Shown here: one piece after another, positions 1-12,345 of the stretch
How positions within the stretch are numbered: position 1 is the stretch's first letter
How the letters are laid out: the number at the start of each line of letters is the position of its first letter
NCBI GenBank assembly: GCA_032622095.1
Contig: CP136064.1
Coordinates: 178,966,011 to 179,030,010, forward strand
DNA: 64,000 bases
Reading direction: 5' to 3'
DNA from: Siphonodentalium dalli
Lineage: Eukaryota > Mollusca > Scaphopoda > Gadilida > Siphonodentaliidae
Translations under genes and position numbers: made by a program
Notes under the pieces: model-generated
What the model was told of the DNA's origin: nothing
The model's input: only the letters and a program-made list of their open reading frames with translations
Database searches by the model: none

Positions 1-337
1 TAGGGCCATCGCTTCATTGCCTCTTGATAAGTGATCAAGGAACAAGGATCCTCATATTAAGGGAATTTCGTGCATGAATATTAAACGACCATCAAAATTC
101 CACAGGCTCTGTAGATTCTGTCGATATTGTGGATATGCATAGGCTCCAACATTGAGATATCATCTAAATTCACAGGGTCCAGTGATTTCGTCAATATTTC
201 TTGGACTGATATATATAGGCATACATATAGGCGGACTTTCTTATTCAGCTGGGTTTTCTAAAGCTCTGGGAATTTCGAGAGGGAGAGACCAACAGACATA
301 GGAATCTTCTTCGAGGTATGGTTTATGTTAGAGCTAG

Positions 338-868
338 ATCATGCCACGAATCTCTACTCTGAATAACGCCCGTAGAGATCATATTCCATATTCAAAATCT
401 TGGAACTTTTTGAAGTTTTGACAGGGAACCTTATGAAGTTAAAAAAAAAATAATGTATGGAATAATTTCTTAGTTATTATATGTTCCTTAATAATGTACT
501 TCACTGTGGGCAAAGGTCCTAACTCAAAATGTCACGGTTTAAGTGACTTTGTGAGCGATTTTGCTTTTCGTCGCTTACAATTATAGAATTTCTTCTGGGT
601 AATTAATTCAATGTTTATTGCGATATCTGTTCAGAGAAGTCTCAAAAAAACATGCAATTTCGAGTTGGGACCTTCACCTAAGGTTAAGTACATTCTTAAG
701 AAACAGATAATAACTAAGAAATATATTCCTGCGTTGTTTTTTCGACTTTATAAGGTTCCCTGTCAAAACTTAAAAAAGTTCCCAGGTTTTGTACTGGTGG
801 AATATGATCTCTACGGGCGTTAGTCAGAGTATAGAGATTCATGGAATGATCTATGTTAGATCATGCCA
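338..868. repeat. Foldback (inverted-repeat) element, copy 1
   Basis: The left arm (about 338-540) and the right arm (about 650-868) are inverted copies of each other. For example GCCCGTAGAGATCATATTCC in the left arm has its reverse complement near 800-820, and AGGGAACCTTATGAAGTT has its complement near 752-770. The centre (about 540-640) is not inverted but recurs as a direct repeat about 500 bp downstream. A 70-codon frame at 611-823 lies wholly inside the right arm and has no recognisable product, so I treat it as chance. Confidence 0.7.
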
Positions 869-1392
869 TGAATCTCTAGTTTTAGCTACGCATGTATAAA
901 TATCATATGGCACCCAGTTCCACCAGTATATATAATACCTAGAAACTTTTTGACATCGAAAAAGCAGTACAGCCCGATTTCTTAATTTAATTCACTGTTT
1001 ATAGGCGAAGGTCCCAACTCAAAATTATACGGGTTAAGAGACTTTGTGAGCAATATTGCTTTGCGTCGCTTGCAATCATGCATGGAATTTTTCCCGGGTA
1101 ATTAATTCAATGTTTATTGCGATATCAGCTCACAGAATTAAGTCACAAAAAGCATTCAATCTCGAACTGGAATCACCCCTACAGTGAAGAAGATTATTGA
1201 GGAACACGTATTAACAAGGAAACATATTCCCTGTCTGTTTTGTTCAATGTTATAACGTTCCCTGTCAGAACATCACGTAGAACATCAATAAGTTCCAAGG
1301 TGTTGTACTGGTGGAATATGATATCTATATACGGGTGTTAGGTGGAATATGATATCTATATACGGGTGTTAGCCAGATCCATGGCATGATCT
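857..1392. repeat. Foldback element, diverged copy 2
   Basis: This is a second, more diverged copy of the preceding foldback, in head-to-tail order and sharing the GATCATGCC boundary. Its right arm ends with a short local duplication of about 31 bp (TGGAATATGATATCTATATA near 1312 and 1342). No coding signal is seen. Confidence 0.6.
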
Positions 1393-1579
1393 AGGTTTAT
1401 TGCGGACTTCAGTTGTTTCAGCTGAACAATTTTAAAAACACTTCTTCGGATATCTCCGTTATTTGGTCAATATTAATCCTTGATTATTTCTAAGATCAAT
1501 CTTAATAATGCCGATTATAGCGTATTTCGATATTTATGTGGCATATATTTTTTTGCAAGAGTTTCGTACGTAGACTATA

Positions 1580-1898
1580 AGGCGACACCAATTTTTATGT
1601 CTGGTTTACGAACATGTGGGGAGAAAAAAAGTAGATGCATGCGGGAAAAAAATAAAAATAAAAAAATTGTCCCCCCAATTTATGTCAAGTAAATCGTAGA
1701 ATTTTACATAAATTTTACAAAAAAATACATGAAAATATGGATCCGTAAATGATCATAAGCAGAACCGGGTGCGACAGCACATGAAAATCAGTACGCGTGT
1801 AACAAATTTTGGGAGAAAAAAGTTTAATTTTTTTTCATGAAATGGAAAAAAAGTTGTAGGAGGTGTTCGTAAACCAGACTTAAAAATTGGTGTCGCCT
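1580..1898. mobile_element. Short terminal-inverted-repeat element (MITE-like)
   Basis: About 33 bp at 1580-1613, beginning AGGCGACACCAATTTTTA, is repeated inverted at 1866-1898, ending GGTGTCGCCT. The 319-bp interior is A/T-rich and non-coding. The target-site duplication is unclear because the flanks read ATA on the left and AAG on the right. Confidence 0.55.
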
Positions 1899-2158
1899 AA
1901 GCTTAAAAGAATGTTATTGTGTCATAGAAGAATGTAGCACTCAACTAATATCACTGTAGTTTTACCATTTGAGAAACACTAGGCTCCGCATATAAACACG
2001 CATATATGTCATATATAAATGTAAACATCTAAATACACAATCATGTCTCGATTGAAGATTCTGTGGAAGTGACCAGTTTTTCCAACTTCACAGAAATCTC
2101 ACTTCATAACAACTTAGAATAAGTATGTGGATATGGAGCCGATGTTGTCGTATATTAA

Positions 2159-2605
2159 AGGTACTCAATCCGATTCGATGGTCCCCATCATATTCCAACA
2201 ACAATTTTTGCTTGAAATGCCGCTTCAGTTATCAGAATCGATTAATTGCCCAAAGGTAATGCTAACCACAGTCAACCATACCATAAAAAAAATTGCCCAA
2301 AACGTGTTATTTATCAACATTTTGTTCAACGAAATTTGGCCGGTTTGTCAAATGTCTATCACTAAAGCCACTTGATTTTATCCATCTTCATCCGCAATTT
2401 GGTCCGAGACCGTCGCCTTGACGAATATTTGCCAGGCCGCCACAAATTACATATCTCGGGAAATAATTACAAATTTCAAAAATCGATATCTGATCACTAT
2501 TGAGCTTTGATGGGTGGGTTCCTGGACTCGAATCAAATATGTGTTAACCCGAAGCCAAAGAAATGGTAATTTTGGAGCGTTAATTCTGATTATACCGATT
2601 CTTCA
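2159..2605 (+). mobile_element. TTAA-flanked MITE family C, copy 1
   Basis: TTAA at 2155-2158 is followed by AGGTACTCAATCCGAT. The body is shared with copies near 20.7 and 36.0 kb, including the segment around ATCAACATTTTGTTCAACGA. The right terminus is diverged here, so its end is approximate. An 82-codon frame inside the element is not conserved as protein in the other copies. Confidence 0.6.
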
Positions 2606-2984
2606 AAATTAGGCTATATTATTTCCAAAAAGTATATATATACTGAGAGAGCTCATGGCGTTCTATATTAACTTAAATATTCCTCTATAGAACACCGTTG
2701 ACAAATACATCAGTGTATAACATTGTCCAGACTTTCCCATTCTTCCGAGTGACAGATTCTAATGGTATGCCAGTGGATATATATATAATGTCACCATGTT
2801 AATTCCACATTACGGTAAAATCATGGTCACACGTCTGAGGTAACAATACTGGTAATTGGCTGCGGTGAAGTCATATTGTATGATTGTTCCTGATTTTTTT
2901 TTATCTTTTGCTTCCAGCAGATACACTGTAAAAAAAAAACCAGTATGCGCGGTTAAACGCGCGCGTGCATTCGTTTCAATAACA

Positions 2985-3650
2985 GTAACAACAAGAAAAC
3001 CATAGTCAGAAATGGTAACGCCACCAAGATCATATTATTAGCCATAAATATAAATTATAATATAATTATACTATAAAGTAGCTTTCAAATTTTATGTGGG
3101 AAATTTGCATACTTCCATATTTCAAGTTTTCCAGTTTCTCGTGTTATACACTACATTCTTCAAACTGTCTTCTTTATTACACAAGCTGATGGGCCCGACT
3201 TCGTCCGGGCTGTTTCCCATCAGATTTCCGGAGAAAGGCGCGATTTGACCTTGAATTGACTATTTCGAAAGTCAAAATCAGGTCAGGGTCATGATTTGAC
3301 CCGTCCAAAACACTCCCCCGACAAAAGCACCCATAGGTATCAAATATCGTCGAAATCCATCCGTTTTACCAGATTTGACCTTTGATTGACCACATTGAAG
3401 GTCAAGGTCACTCCGATGTCAGGATTTGACCCATTCAAAACACTTCCCGGACAAAAGTATCCCTAAGTATCAAATTTCGCCGAAATTCGTCCGTTTTACC
3501 CAAATTGAAGTTGCATTGACAATTTTAAAGGTCAAGGTCAGGTCGGGGTCACGATTTGACCCGTCCAAACACTTCCCGGACACAAATACCACTAAGTATC
3601 AAATTACGTTGAAATCTATGGAAAGTCGAACATGTTAGTTGCTAATTGCT
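2985..3650 (-). mobile_element. Left arm of large inverted duplication with Helitron-like end and ~115-bp satellites
   Basis: Bases about 2985-3260 recur inverted at about 7665-7905. On the minus strand the segment carries GCCCGGACGAAGTCGGGC, a stem-loop followed by CCATCAGCTTGT, close to a canonical Helitron 3' end (hairpin then CTAG|T). Further in (about 3240-3640) are three or four ~115-bp tandem units, each with AAAACACT and a run of TGACC/GGTCA words. Element identity is inferred from the terminus alone; no Rep/helicase coding is present. Confidence 0.55.
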
Positions 3651-3689
3651 AGATATACGACGCACGACTTGTCGCGGTTTTTTAAAGGT

Positions 3690-3832
3690 GTTTCAAACTA
3701 GGAGATAGAAGTATTCTGCGTTTCAACTGGTGATGAATTAGAGTATTTTATTCAAATTGTATGGCATAAATTGTTATTAAAACCGTATATACTATAACAA
3801 AATGAATGACTCCAAAATTAAGTGGGCCTTTA
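3690..3832 (+). mobile_element. Truncated right end of TTAA MITE family B
   Basis: The tail ends AAAATTAAGTGGGCCTTTAA, the same terminus as the full copies at 19.9, 21.6 and 23.5 kb. The sequence before it (GTGATGAATTAGAGTATTTT) also matches those copies. The left part of the element is missing. Confidence 0.6.
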
Positions 3833-4056
3833 AACAAAGTCACAATTGCAGTTAGGCTCATCTCATACTCGTCTATTCAGCGATATCCTGCTGCGCAGTG
3901 TGTTATAGCCTCCAGCATTCATTTAGCGTTATATCCCCGCTGTAATAATTCGCATTTAGCAGGCGTACTCTTGTTTCAGATTATTGAGATATTAGGTCAC
4001 ACGTAATGACATTAAATCGCAAGGAACATAGCAATTGTGTGGGCTGCTTGGCGTGA

Positions 4057-4800
4057 ATATGTAATGAGAAATAAGGTCATACGTAATGACATTAAACTCA
4101 AGAAAACCCGCGAAAACAAAACAAAATCACATTTAATGTTTTAAGTTATTTCCTTCATAAAAAGAATCTTCGTGATAATGAACCCTCTCAATACTTTAGA
4201 AACTGAATTAACCTTAAAATAACAAAAACCATTAGAATAGAGAACCTTCGGAATAACGAACCTTCGGATTGTTGAACCTTCGGAATAGCGAACATTCAGA
4301 GAAATTTTGGAATAGTGTCCCTTCGGGATATTGAACCTTCGGACTAGAGAAATGCCCCCCAATATTCATATTTTATGTCCAGAGTTCAAAGGTATGGGCC
4401 CATAAAATTCTAAATTTGGCCCTTAAAATATTGAACCCTAAATTGGAGCCCGCACAGAACAGCACTTAAGTCAACTGTACCTGTGTCATGTCCCATATAT
4501 ACCACACCATTCATATTATATGCCAAGAATTCAAAGGTATGGGCCCACTTAATCACATTAAATCTCAAGAAAACCCGCGAAAACAAAACAAAATCATATT
4601 TAATGTTCTAAGTTGTTTCCTCCTGTATCTGTATCGGTGTGCGCGCAGGATCAGTTCGGATGTGAGCACACACTCCATAAAAGGAATCTTCGTGATAATG
4701 AACCCTCTCAATACTTTAGAATATAGAATTAACCTAAAAATAACAAAAACCTTCGAAATGGAGAACCTTCGGAATAGCGAACCTTCGGAATAGTGAACCT
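4057..4800. repeat. Direct duplication with GAACCTTCGGAATAGC minisatellite
   Basis: The block at about 4090-4345 (AAACCCGCGAAAACAAAACA, then GAATCTTCGTGATAATGAAC) recurs at about 4565-4800, a ~475-bp direct repeat. Both copies end in several units of about 15-16 bp of the form GAACCTTCGGAATAGCG. Open frames on both strands here come from the minisatellite. Confidence 0.6.
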
Positions 4801-5610
4801 ATCGGAACGGTTTATCTCAAGTACGAAATACCTAACCATAATACATTCGCCCAGAGGATTATCGATCGTCCGCTCAAACATAAGAAATCTACACCAGTGT
4901 ACACCCACTGGCGTGGCGGTAATAATTCCATATATTGTCACAAATAAAGATACCAAAAAAACACAAATACACCGACCAAATAATACAAAACAAACAAAGG
5001 GGTATTGCACACTAAATCCGGCCAGTTATGGACCATCTCCTATTATACTTAACAGAATATTATGTAACTAATGAATTAATTTGAGCCACGGATTAGTGCA
5101 AAAAACACTCATGAATATGTTCTATGAAAGATACAAACAACATGGTAATTATAATAAAAATTATTTTATGACTCCAGTCATAAATTAATTTCCATTGTAA
5201 TTATCATGTTGTTTACATCGTTAATATACGACTTGTCACAGCGTCGCGGTCATATTGGAATCATCCAGCCCCGTTCTGTTTTTCGTGCTATACATAGTAC
5301 CATTCCATATATGGAATTCGTGAATATTCAAAAGCTCCATATATGGAATGCTACTCCAGAACTTTGACATTGTAGCACTAACCCAACGAACGGCCGGGGC
5401 TGGATGGATCCAATATGAGCGCGTTTCAGTGACAAGGCTTTTAGAGCATGCGCATGAGTGTATTTTTGCAATAAGACTTGGCTCAAATTCATTCATTTGT
5501 TGCATATATTCTGTTGAGTTTAATAGGAGATGATCCCATAAATGACCGGATTTAGTGTACAGTGCCCATTTAATGAAAAAACGGACACTTCATTGTTCAT
5601 TTTTGAAGCT
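4801..5610. other. Unassigned sequence, no gene seen
   Basis: Short overlapping frames exist on both strands (for example 4793-5071 plus and 5236-5505 minus) with no recognisable domain or splice context. A small palindrome, CTCCATATATGGA, lies near 5335-5348. Confidence 0.4.
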
Positions 5611-5619
5611 ATTAAGATA

Positions 5620-5775
5620 ATTATTAACGCCACCGGTGTATACTGTGCTTGAAAATATAATAACCACTGGTCCAATGGGGGAATAGGTCGATGTAAAAGC
5701 TGTAGTGGTACTCCTAATGGGTCGCTTTAAAAAAGCTGTAGTCTTACCCCGAATGCGGTATCAATAATGGTTATT
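5620..5775 (+). repeat. Dispersed repeat, copy 1 of 2
   Basis: The segment starting TAACGCCACCGGTGTATACT and running to GAATGCGGTATC is repeated in the same orientation at about 7228-7360. The two copies differ by several small gaps. The family is unknown. Confidence 0.55.
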
Positions 5776-7227
5776 TTGGGGGGTTTTGTTATAAGATATG
5801 CCAAAAATAATATGCCCTATATAACCTATGATCACGAAAACGAGCAGAGTCGCGAAATCTGATAGAATTCCCGGAATCGTACATTCACTTTCAATAGTAT
5901 ACATTCTCTGAATCTGCAGAATTCACAGAATTGTACTTTCACTTTCAATAGGATTCTCCGAATTTGATAGAATTTTCACTTTCACTGTTCTTTTTTACCA
6001 CGTAAAGCGACCTTAGTTGACACATATATATGACACACTGGCTGAGTCCATGACAAATAGTTTATTTAGCATTGCTTCTTTCATTTAATTAAAGCTCACC
6101 TCGTTAAAACGCATGTTAATCGTATTTGTTTACAAATTGCATTTCAGTTTTGACAAACTATTTATTGAGGCAGAAGTGAGTTTGTTTGAAGCGAATGTTA
6201 TCTCACTTGACCCCTGAACTGAAAATTTCCGTAACCGGTTCGTACAAAGATAATTGATAACGGCAATATTTAATAAATTATTTACCTTGTTTATGTCAAA
6301 CGTTCTTGATTATTATACATAGATGTATGGCCAATTACTTATAGTATATTAGCCTGTGAATGAGCAAAACAAATTGTGCCCTAAAAACCAAACAGATATC
6401 AGTATAATTTCCAATTGCTTTATCGATAAAACCACGTGCGTCTTGTTTCTATTCTCGTAGGATGCCTTCATCCTGGTAATAAACATTCTGATTCATTGTA
6501 GACGGGAGCTATTTATCTCGCAGATTCAGATTCAGATGTTTATTACGCCTTTCGTCGTATTTGACATAACAGGCGATTCAATTTCAAACATTGTACATAA
6601 TACATAATATAAATGTGAGGTGACATAATATACATACACAATAGACACAATATAGGTTGGAGTTATTAGTGTACTACATGTACTTGGTATATTGATTGAG
6701 GGTATAGCTATCAGATGTGGTGTTTAAAGTAAGTGGGTCGGGGTGTTGTGGGAGTCAACTGTCTTTTAACACGACTATTTTAGATTTTTCATATATATTT
6801 ATATATCGCAAGATCGCGCGTTTTGTTTACATATTGGAGTGGGGAAAAAATAGGGTTTGGTTACGGTATATAGGCCCTATATACAGTTCTGACCGATTTA
6901 TTCTGAGATTTCTTATTATAAAGCGCTTAGTGGCAAAGTTATGAAATAATTCATCGCATGCACAACCTGGCATTTAATGGGGTCTGTTTGAAAATTTGGT
7001 GATGATGATTTTGTGCGGAATTAGGGTAGTATCAAAAGTGGCAAATTTAAAGACGGAAACAGGGAAACGGCACACGGACCTATTATTATTATTATTTTAT
7101 TTTTTCTGTCCGAAGAGTCATTCTTCACAATTGACTAGGTTAGAGAGTTCCAGCATTCACAAGGAATCGAACATAGCCCGGACATTAACACTGTCGTCTG
7201 TGCCCTGTGGAGAATAATTGGTGTACG
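5776..7227. other. Unassigned non-coding stretch
   Basis: I see no convincing exon or terminal-repeat element here. A small tandem repeat around 5860-5985 (GAATT..., TTTCACTTTCAATAG) is the only local structure. The frames at 6717-6944 and 6996-7217 have no domain signature. Confidence 0.4.
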
Positions 7228-7365
7228 GTAATTAACGCCACCGGTGTATACTATGCTTGGAAATATAATATCCACTGGTGTTATGCGGGATTAGGTCGAT
7301 GTAAAAGATGCGAATGGGTCGCTTTAAAAGCTGTAGTGTTAGCCCGAATGCGGTATCCTCAATAA
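7228..7365 (+). repeat. Dispersed repeat, copy 2 of 2
   Basis: Direct partner of the segment at 5620-5775, sharing TAACGCCACCGGTGTATACT and GGGTCGCTTTAAAA. Confidence 0.55.
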
Positions 7366-7439
7366 AATAGTCCGACACAGATTAGCACATGTGCTGATAT
7401 AAATAATTACCACACACTTTGGAAAGCATGCGATCGTGT

Positions 7440-7905
7440 GGTAATCAAGGATGGATTTCGACGAAATTTGATACCTATGGGTAGTTTTGTCCGGGGAGTG
7501 TTTTGTGCGGGTCAAATCGTGACCCCGACCTGACCTTGACCTTCAACGTGGTCAAACCGGGTAAAACGTACGGATTTCGACGAAATTTGATACCTAGGGG
7601 TACTTTTCTCCGGTGAGTGTTTTGGACGGGTCACATCATGACCCCGACCTTACCTTGACCGGAAAGCAGATGGGAACAGCCCGGACGAAGTCTGGCCCAA
7701 CAGCCAGTGTAATAAAAAGCGAGACAGCTTGAAGAATGTAATGTATAACACGAGAAACGGGAAAACGTGGTATATGGAAGTATCCAAATTTCCCACATGG
7801 AATTTGAAATCTAGTTTATATTATAATTATATTATAATTTATGGTTAATAATATGATCTTGGTGGCGTTACCATTTCTGACTATGGTTTTCTTGTTATAT
7901 TATAG
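7440..7905 (+). mobile_element. Right arm of large inverted duplication with Helitron-like end
   Basis: This is the inverted partner of 2985-3650. Tandem satellite units (GATTTCGACGAAATTTGATA twice) are followed by CAGCCCGGACGAAGTCTGGC and CCAACAGCCAGTG, a degenerate Helitron-type 3' end on the plus strand. About 200 bp beyond the terminus also match the left arm, so the inverted duplication is larger than the Helitron end itself. Confidence 0.55.
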
Positions 7906-8965
7906 TTAGGCCTTGCATATATATCAGGCTACATCGTGCATATCAGGCCTCTCCCGTGCTCTTAGTTTGGTATTCAAGTTGATGGCCCTTCAGTGACTGT
8001 ATGGTATGGTTTTTAAAATATATACCGGTAATAGATTTGTAAATAATATAAGTATAATACGGAAAATAAGTTGCCCACAGCTCCGTGCTACAGTCATAAC
8101 CATGATAACCTATAGTTGTTTCTGTCACATTCTACTCGGCGTGGGCACCGACGTCAAATTGATTCACTCGGCTTCAAGGCAACGGGTATGGATTACTTGT
8201 CTTGTTATCTGATACAGTGTATAACGAAGTGTGAAATTGGGATATGAGCTTCGAAAATAGGCATATTAAAAATTATCTTGACGCATCAGGGATAGAATAT
8301 ATATATAATTATTGTTTATTCGCCCTGCATATATCATCGCAGATGCATGTCAAAGCTCACGCGCGTATACGTTGTCCGCATGTATTCGTTGTCCACAACA
8401 TATCATTTATTGACAACAATTCCGTTTTCGGCAGTTTTTCCCCCGACCATCATGATTTTTGGACATCCACCCCTTTTAACACTAAAACAGAGATATGCGA
8501 TGGGAAATTAACTGTAAACAACTGTATATGAATTTATGTGCATATTATTTGTCATGGATGTTAACATTGACGTGTACATAGGAACGAGTCATTTTGGGGT
8601 CATTAATTTCGGCCAAAAAAACATGGCTGCCAGCGGCCATCATGGATTTCAAAACTCAATCAATTAGCATGGGCTACAGGCTATACCGTTTGTCTGATCA
8701 TCATGACATTTTTCATTTATGTTAATATTGACATTCTAATGTGTTTTAAGCCAAACTCATTGCAAAAACAGTCAAAAAGACTTGCAGGGAAAAAAAATTT
8801 GAGTTGCGGAAAAAATGGTTTGTTGGTCCCATCGATCCACCCACCCACCCCGGCATACGTGCCCGGACCCCCCCCCCCCCTGCCCACACGGGGCAAATGT
8901 CAGTCATACAAGAATGAAAAGGTTATATTACACTCAACATGCACATATATACACACCCGTCAGAA
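7906..8965. other. Unassigned non-coding stretch
   Basis: No exon or structured element is seen. The 95-codon frame at 8244-8531 and the 102-codon frame at 8703-9011 have no domain signature; the latter runs through a poly-C tract (about 8869-8881) into the adjacent transposon. Confidence 0.4.
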
Positions 8966-10480
8966 GTATGGCAAGCCAAACCGCTATTTAATATTAATTT
9001 TACTTAAGTAAAATAAAATTACACTTTATTTTACTTAAGTGAAATAAAATGTCCTTTTATTTAACTTAAGTGAAATAACGGTCATTTTTTATTTTACTTA
9101 AGTAAAAAACTATTTTACTTAAGTAAAATTAACCATGTTTTAACTTAAGTAGAATTCTTTTTTACTTAAGTAAAATAAAAAATGACCTTTATTTTACTTA
9201 AGTAAAAAAGAATTCTACTTAAGTAAAATAATGCGTTAATTTTACTTAAGTAAAATAAATGACATCTATCGATGACCGGTAGATGGCGTTTATTTCACTT
9301 AAGTGAAATAAAGCGCCCACTATGGGAGTAATCTTGCAAACTAATAATTTCTCCCTTGGCACGTACGCCGGGAGTGCTGTTCATGTTCGTGAGAAAGTTA
9401 GCTCCCGTTGTGTATTATAAATGGCGGATTTCTTCCATTTACTAATAATAGGCCTAACGTATTTACATAATTATGGCAGATTCAGTCGATACAACACTGG
9501 ACTCAATTTCCAGGGTTATACGAGAGACTGATAGACTGAAGGGGGTATAGGAGATTTGCATCGCACGGAGATCAGAATACGTACCGCTGTTGTCAAAAAA
9601 CTTCTAACCTGACAACTCGAGGGAACTATAACCAATACATATATTGCACCCAGTGAGATGTAATAAGAGAGCACCTAGAGACTATAATAAATTCGCCCAC
9701 TGCATGTACCATCATAATAAGATCCAATAAGCATCAAACTTCGCACCACACATTTTAGCAGTTTTCTCTGATTATAGCTGTACCAGCAGTGGGTGTGGAA
9801 TGTTTTAAATTTTATTGCATGATGTTGGTGCTATAAGCTGTCTGTATTGTTTTGAGAGAGAGTGTGAGTTATAGTAAATACGTCTTTAATCTATCTAAGT
9901 ATTTTACAACTGCCGAGTAGCTCTGTGGCACACATGTTCTGTATCACCCGTTGGGGGAAATCATTAATAACTCTTAACACCCGGTTGCACTTTATTTTAC
10001 TTAAGTAAAATAAATGACATCTATCTATGACCGGTAGATGGCGTTTATTTCACTTAAGTGAAATAAACCCAAATGTTCATTTATTTTACTTAAGTAAAAA
10101 AGAATTTTACTTAAGTTAAATAAAAACTGTGTTTTATTTCACTTAAGTGAAATTCTTTTTTACTTAAGTAAAATAAAAAAAGGGCGTAACATAGTGGTAA
10201 TTTTATTTCACTTAAGTAAAATTAGTGTGCGTTTTAATTTTACTTAAGTAAAATAAAATGTCATTTTATTTTACTTAAGTAAAATAAAGTGTCATTTTAT
10301 TTTACTTAAGTAAAATAAAACCATGTAGATGGCGCTTTATTTCACTTAAGTAAAATAAAATGACACTTTATTTTACTTAAGTAAAATAAAATGACACTTT
10401 ATTTCACTTAAGTGAAATAAAGTGTCATTTTATTTTACTTAAGTAAAATTAATATTAAATAGCGGTTTGGCTTGCCATAC
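8966..10480. mobile_element. 1,515-bp DNA transposon built from CTTAAG palindromes
   Basis: The ends are inverted repeats beginning GTATGGCAAGCCAAACCGCT, perfect for about 50 bp, flanked by AGAA at 8962-8965 and again at 10481-10484 (a possible 4-bp target duplication). Two arrays, about 8998-9312 and 9988-10458, hold by my count 11 and 14 copies of a palindrome of the form ATTTTACTTAAGTAAAAT or ATTTCACTTAAGTGAAAT. Both arrays share a block ACCGGTAGATGGCGTTTATT in direct orientation. The ~670-bp middle has no open frame. It must be non-autonomous; I cannot assign a superfamily. Confidence 0.75.
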
Positions 10481-10748
10481 AGAACACCCGACTATAATTG
10501 GGTGCGGAAGTAAAAGTTGGGCGCGGAGGCAAATATTTCGGAAAGTGATCAGATGAGACATATTTTCATCTAATAAATTACTTGTGGATGTTCAGAGAAT
10601 CGAACGGACGGACGATTGGATCCGTTCTACCTGATTCCCACGTATACACCTCAGTATTGGACATAGGAACAAAATCGCGATGTCTTAGCATGTGCGTGCT
10701 ATACATGTGCACTGCATGACATATTATAAACATATACTAATAAAACTC

Positions 10749-11788
10749 AATCATGTTTGTTTGTTTGTTTGTTCGTTCGTTCGTACGTTTGTTTATCCGC
10801 TTGTAGGCGACCAAACGGCTGGACCATCGGAGTTGAACATGTGTATACAGGGGTAACTTGACACGGGGAGCGTTATTAGATTAGTCCCGTTGACTTCATT
10901 TATCTTTAAAGGGCACTAATAATTAATTTAACTAAATAATTAATTATATACCAAAATTGGTTGTAATCTGTTCGGTTAAAACTGAAATACGGGGATAAAT
11001 TCACCCGGAGAGTGTAATTGGATATATAGATTCCGTTGACATCAGAAGACTTAAATGGGCAAATGTGAGCAATACAGAGCGTTACTTATCAGCTTAGAAG
11101 ATACCTATGGGAATTGGTACAGATGGGTCACCTGACCAAGGGGATGCCATGGTATAGGCGCGTTTGATATCAGATGACTTAATGGGGACTAGTAAGTTGT
11201 ATGATCAATACAGAGCGTTTATTATCAGTCCAGAAGATATGAGGGAACATTGGTGCACACAAGTAAATGACTCGGGTAATGTCACGGGATAGGTTTTGAT
11301 AACTTTAAATGATTTAAAGAGGCACTAATAATTAGCAATAAAGAGCGTTCGTTATCAACTTAAAAGGTATGTGTAACTTTATCCAGTCATGCAATATGAC
11401 TAACAACTGTTTAAAATACCACTAATAACTGGTACAGATGAGTCACATGGCCATGGGAATGTCATAGGCACCTCATGTGACTTAAAGGGCGGGGCTGATA
11501 ATGATATGATAAATAAAGAGCGTTTATTATCAGTCCAGAAAATATGTGGCAATGACACAGGGAATGTCACGGGATGGGTGCTGTTGACCTCAAATTATTT
11601 AAAGAGTCACTAATAATTAGCAACAAAGAGCGTTTATTATCAACTTAAAAGATAGATGTAAATTTATCTGGAGAGTCATGCAATACGTGCTGTTTACCCC
11701 AGATAACTAATAATTATTTTAAATGATTTGAAGGGCAACTAATAAATTACACATTTTTAACCCGAGCAATGCCGGATACCCCAGCTAG
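10749..11788 (+). mobile_element. Non-autonomous Helitron with tandem ~210-bp repeats
   Basis: The 3' end reads CCCGAGCAATGCCGGATACC then CCAGCTAG|T: a short stem-loop about 10 nt before CTAG, the textbook Helitron terminus. The probable 5' end is TCAATCATG followed by a (TTTG)n/(TTCG)n tract at 10757-10800. The body has degenerate repeats sharing AAAGAGCGTTTATTATCA (near 11214, 11516, 11627) and TTAACTTAAAAGRTA-like blocks. There is no coding capacity. Confidence 0.65.
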
Positions 11789-11789
11789 T

Positions 11790-12027
11790 ATAGAATAAAA
11801 CTCAGGCTGCTGAACGAAAGTGTTGCCGCCGAAAGTTATCTGAACGTTATTTAACGAATTGCGGGGGAGGGTCGATGGCTCCCATCTAGAGTTTGCACCG
11901 AAAATCTGTATAAAGTTTGGTGACGAATTGATGAACGATTTTACCTGTAGGGTGTGCTAAAGGAAACTGGACTACGGATGCCTATCCATTGCAATAGCTC
12001 AAACTTTACTTAGGCAAGTTGAGCTAA
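11790..12027 (+). mobile_element. 3' fragment of Helentron/HINE-like element
   Basis: The tail CCATTGCAATAGCTCAAACT ... AAGTTGAGCTAAAA is a diverged version of the 3' terminal hairpin found on the complete copies at 38-51 kb and 60-62.5 kb. Upstream sequence to about 11790 does not match the satellite units clearly. Confidence 0.45.
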
Positions 12028-12345
12028 AATGCATTAGAGATATAGAAAGTTTTGTTGCATGCTCGCATCATCATGCTTCTGTATACAAATATATGATGTG
12101 TAAGCTGGTGTAGGCATGAAATAGGCTAATATAGAATGGGTTAGTTCAAAACATTGTATTCTCCGGGTAGCTACAAGACCCTCTTTCCATGTCTAATGTT
12201 GAGGCAGTGTGAACTTGGAGGTTGATATATAGATATGTATATAGATATATAGGTACACGAATATTTATATACACTATTCCAGGTATAGTTTTCAAAAAGG
12301 AAATTGCTATTATTTCACATAATTACAGAAGTCCATTTACTCTAG

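Noticed and set aside
124-142. Idea that the peptide product is a standard myoinhibitory (W-X6-W-amide) peptide (numbers are protein residues)
   Set aside because: The Trp spacings are W-X3-W-X4-W, not X6, and the other precursor peptides do not match that family.
9900-9960. tRNA-like A box (TAGCTCTGTGG) in the transposon interior
   Set aside because: No B box or cloverleaf fold follows, so neither a tRNA nor a tRNA-derived SINE is supported.
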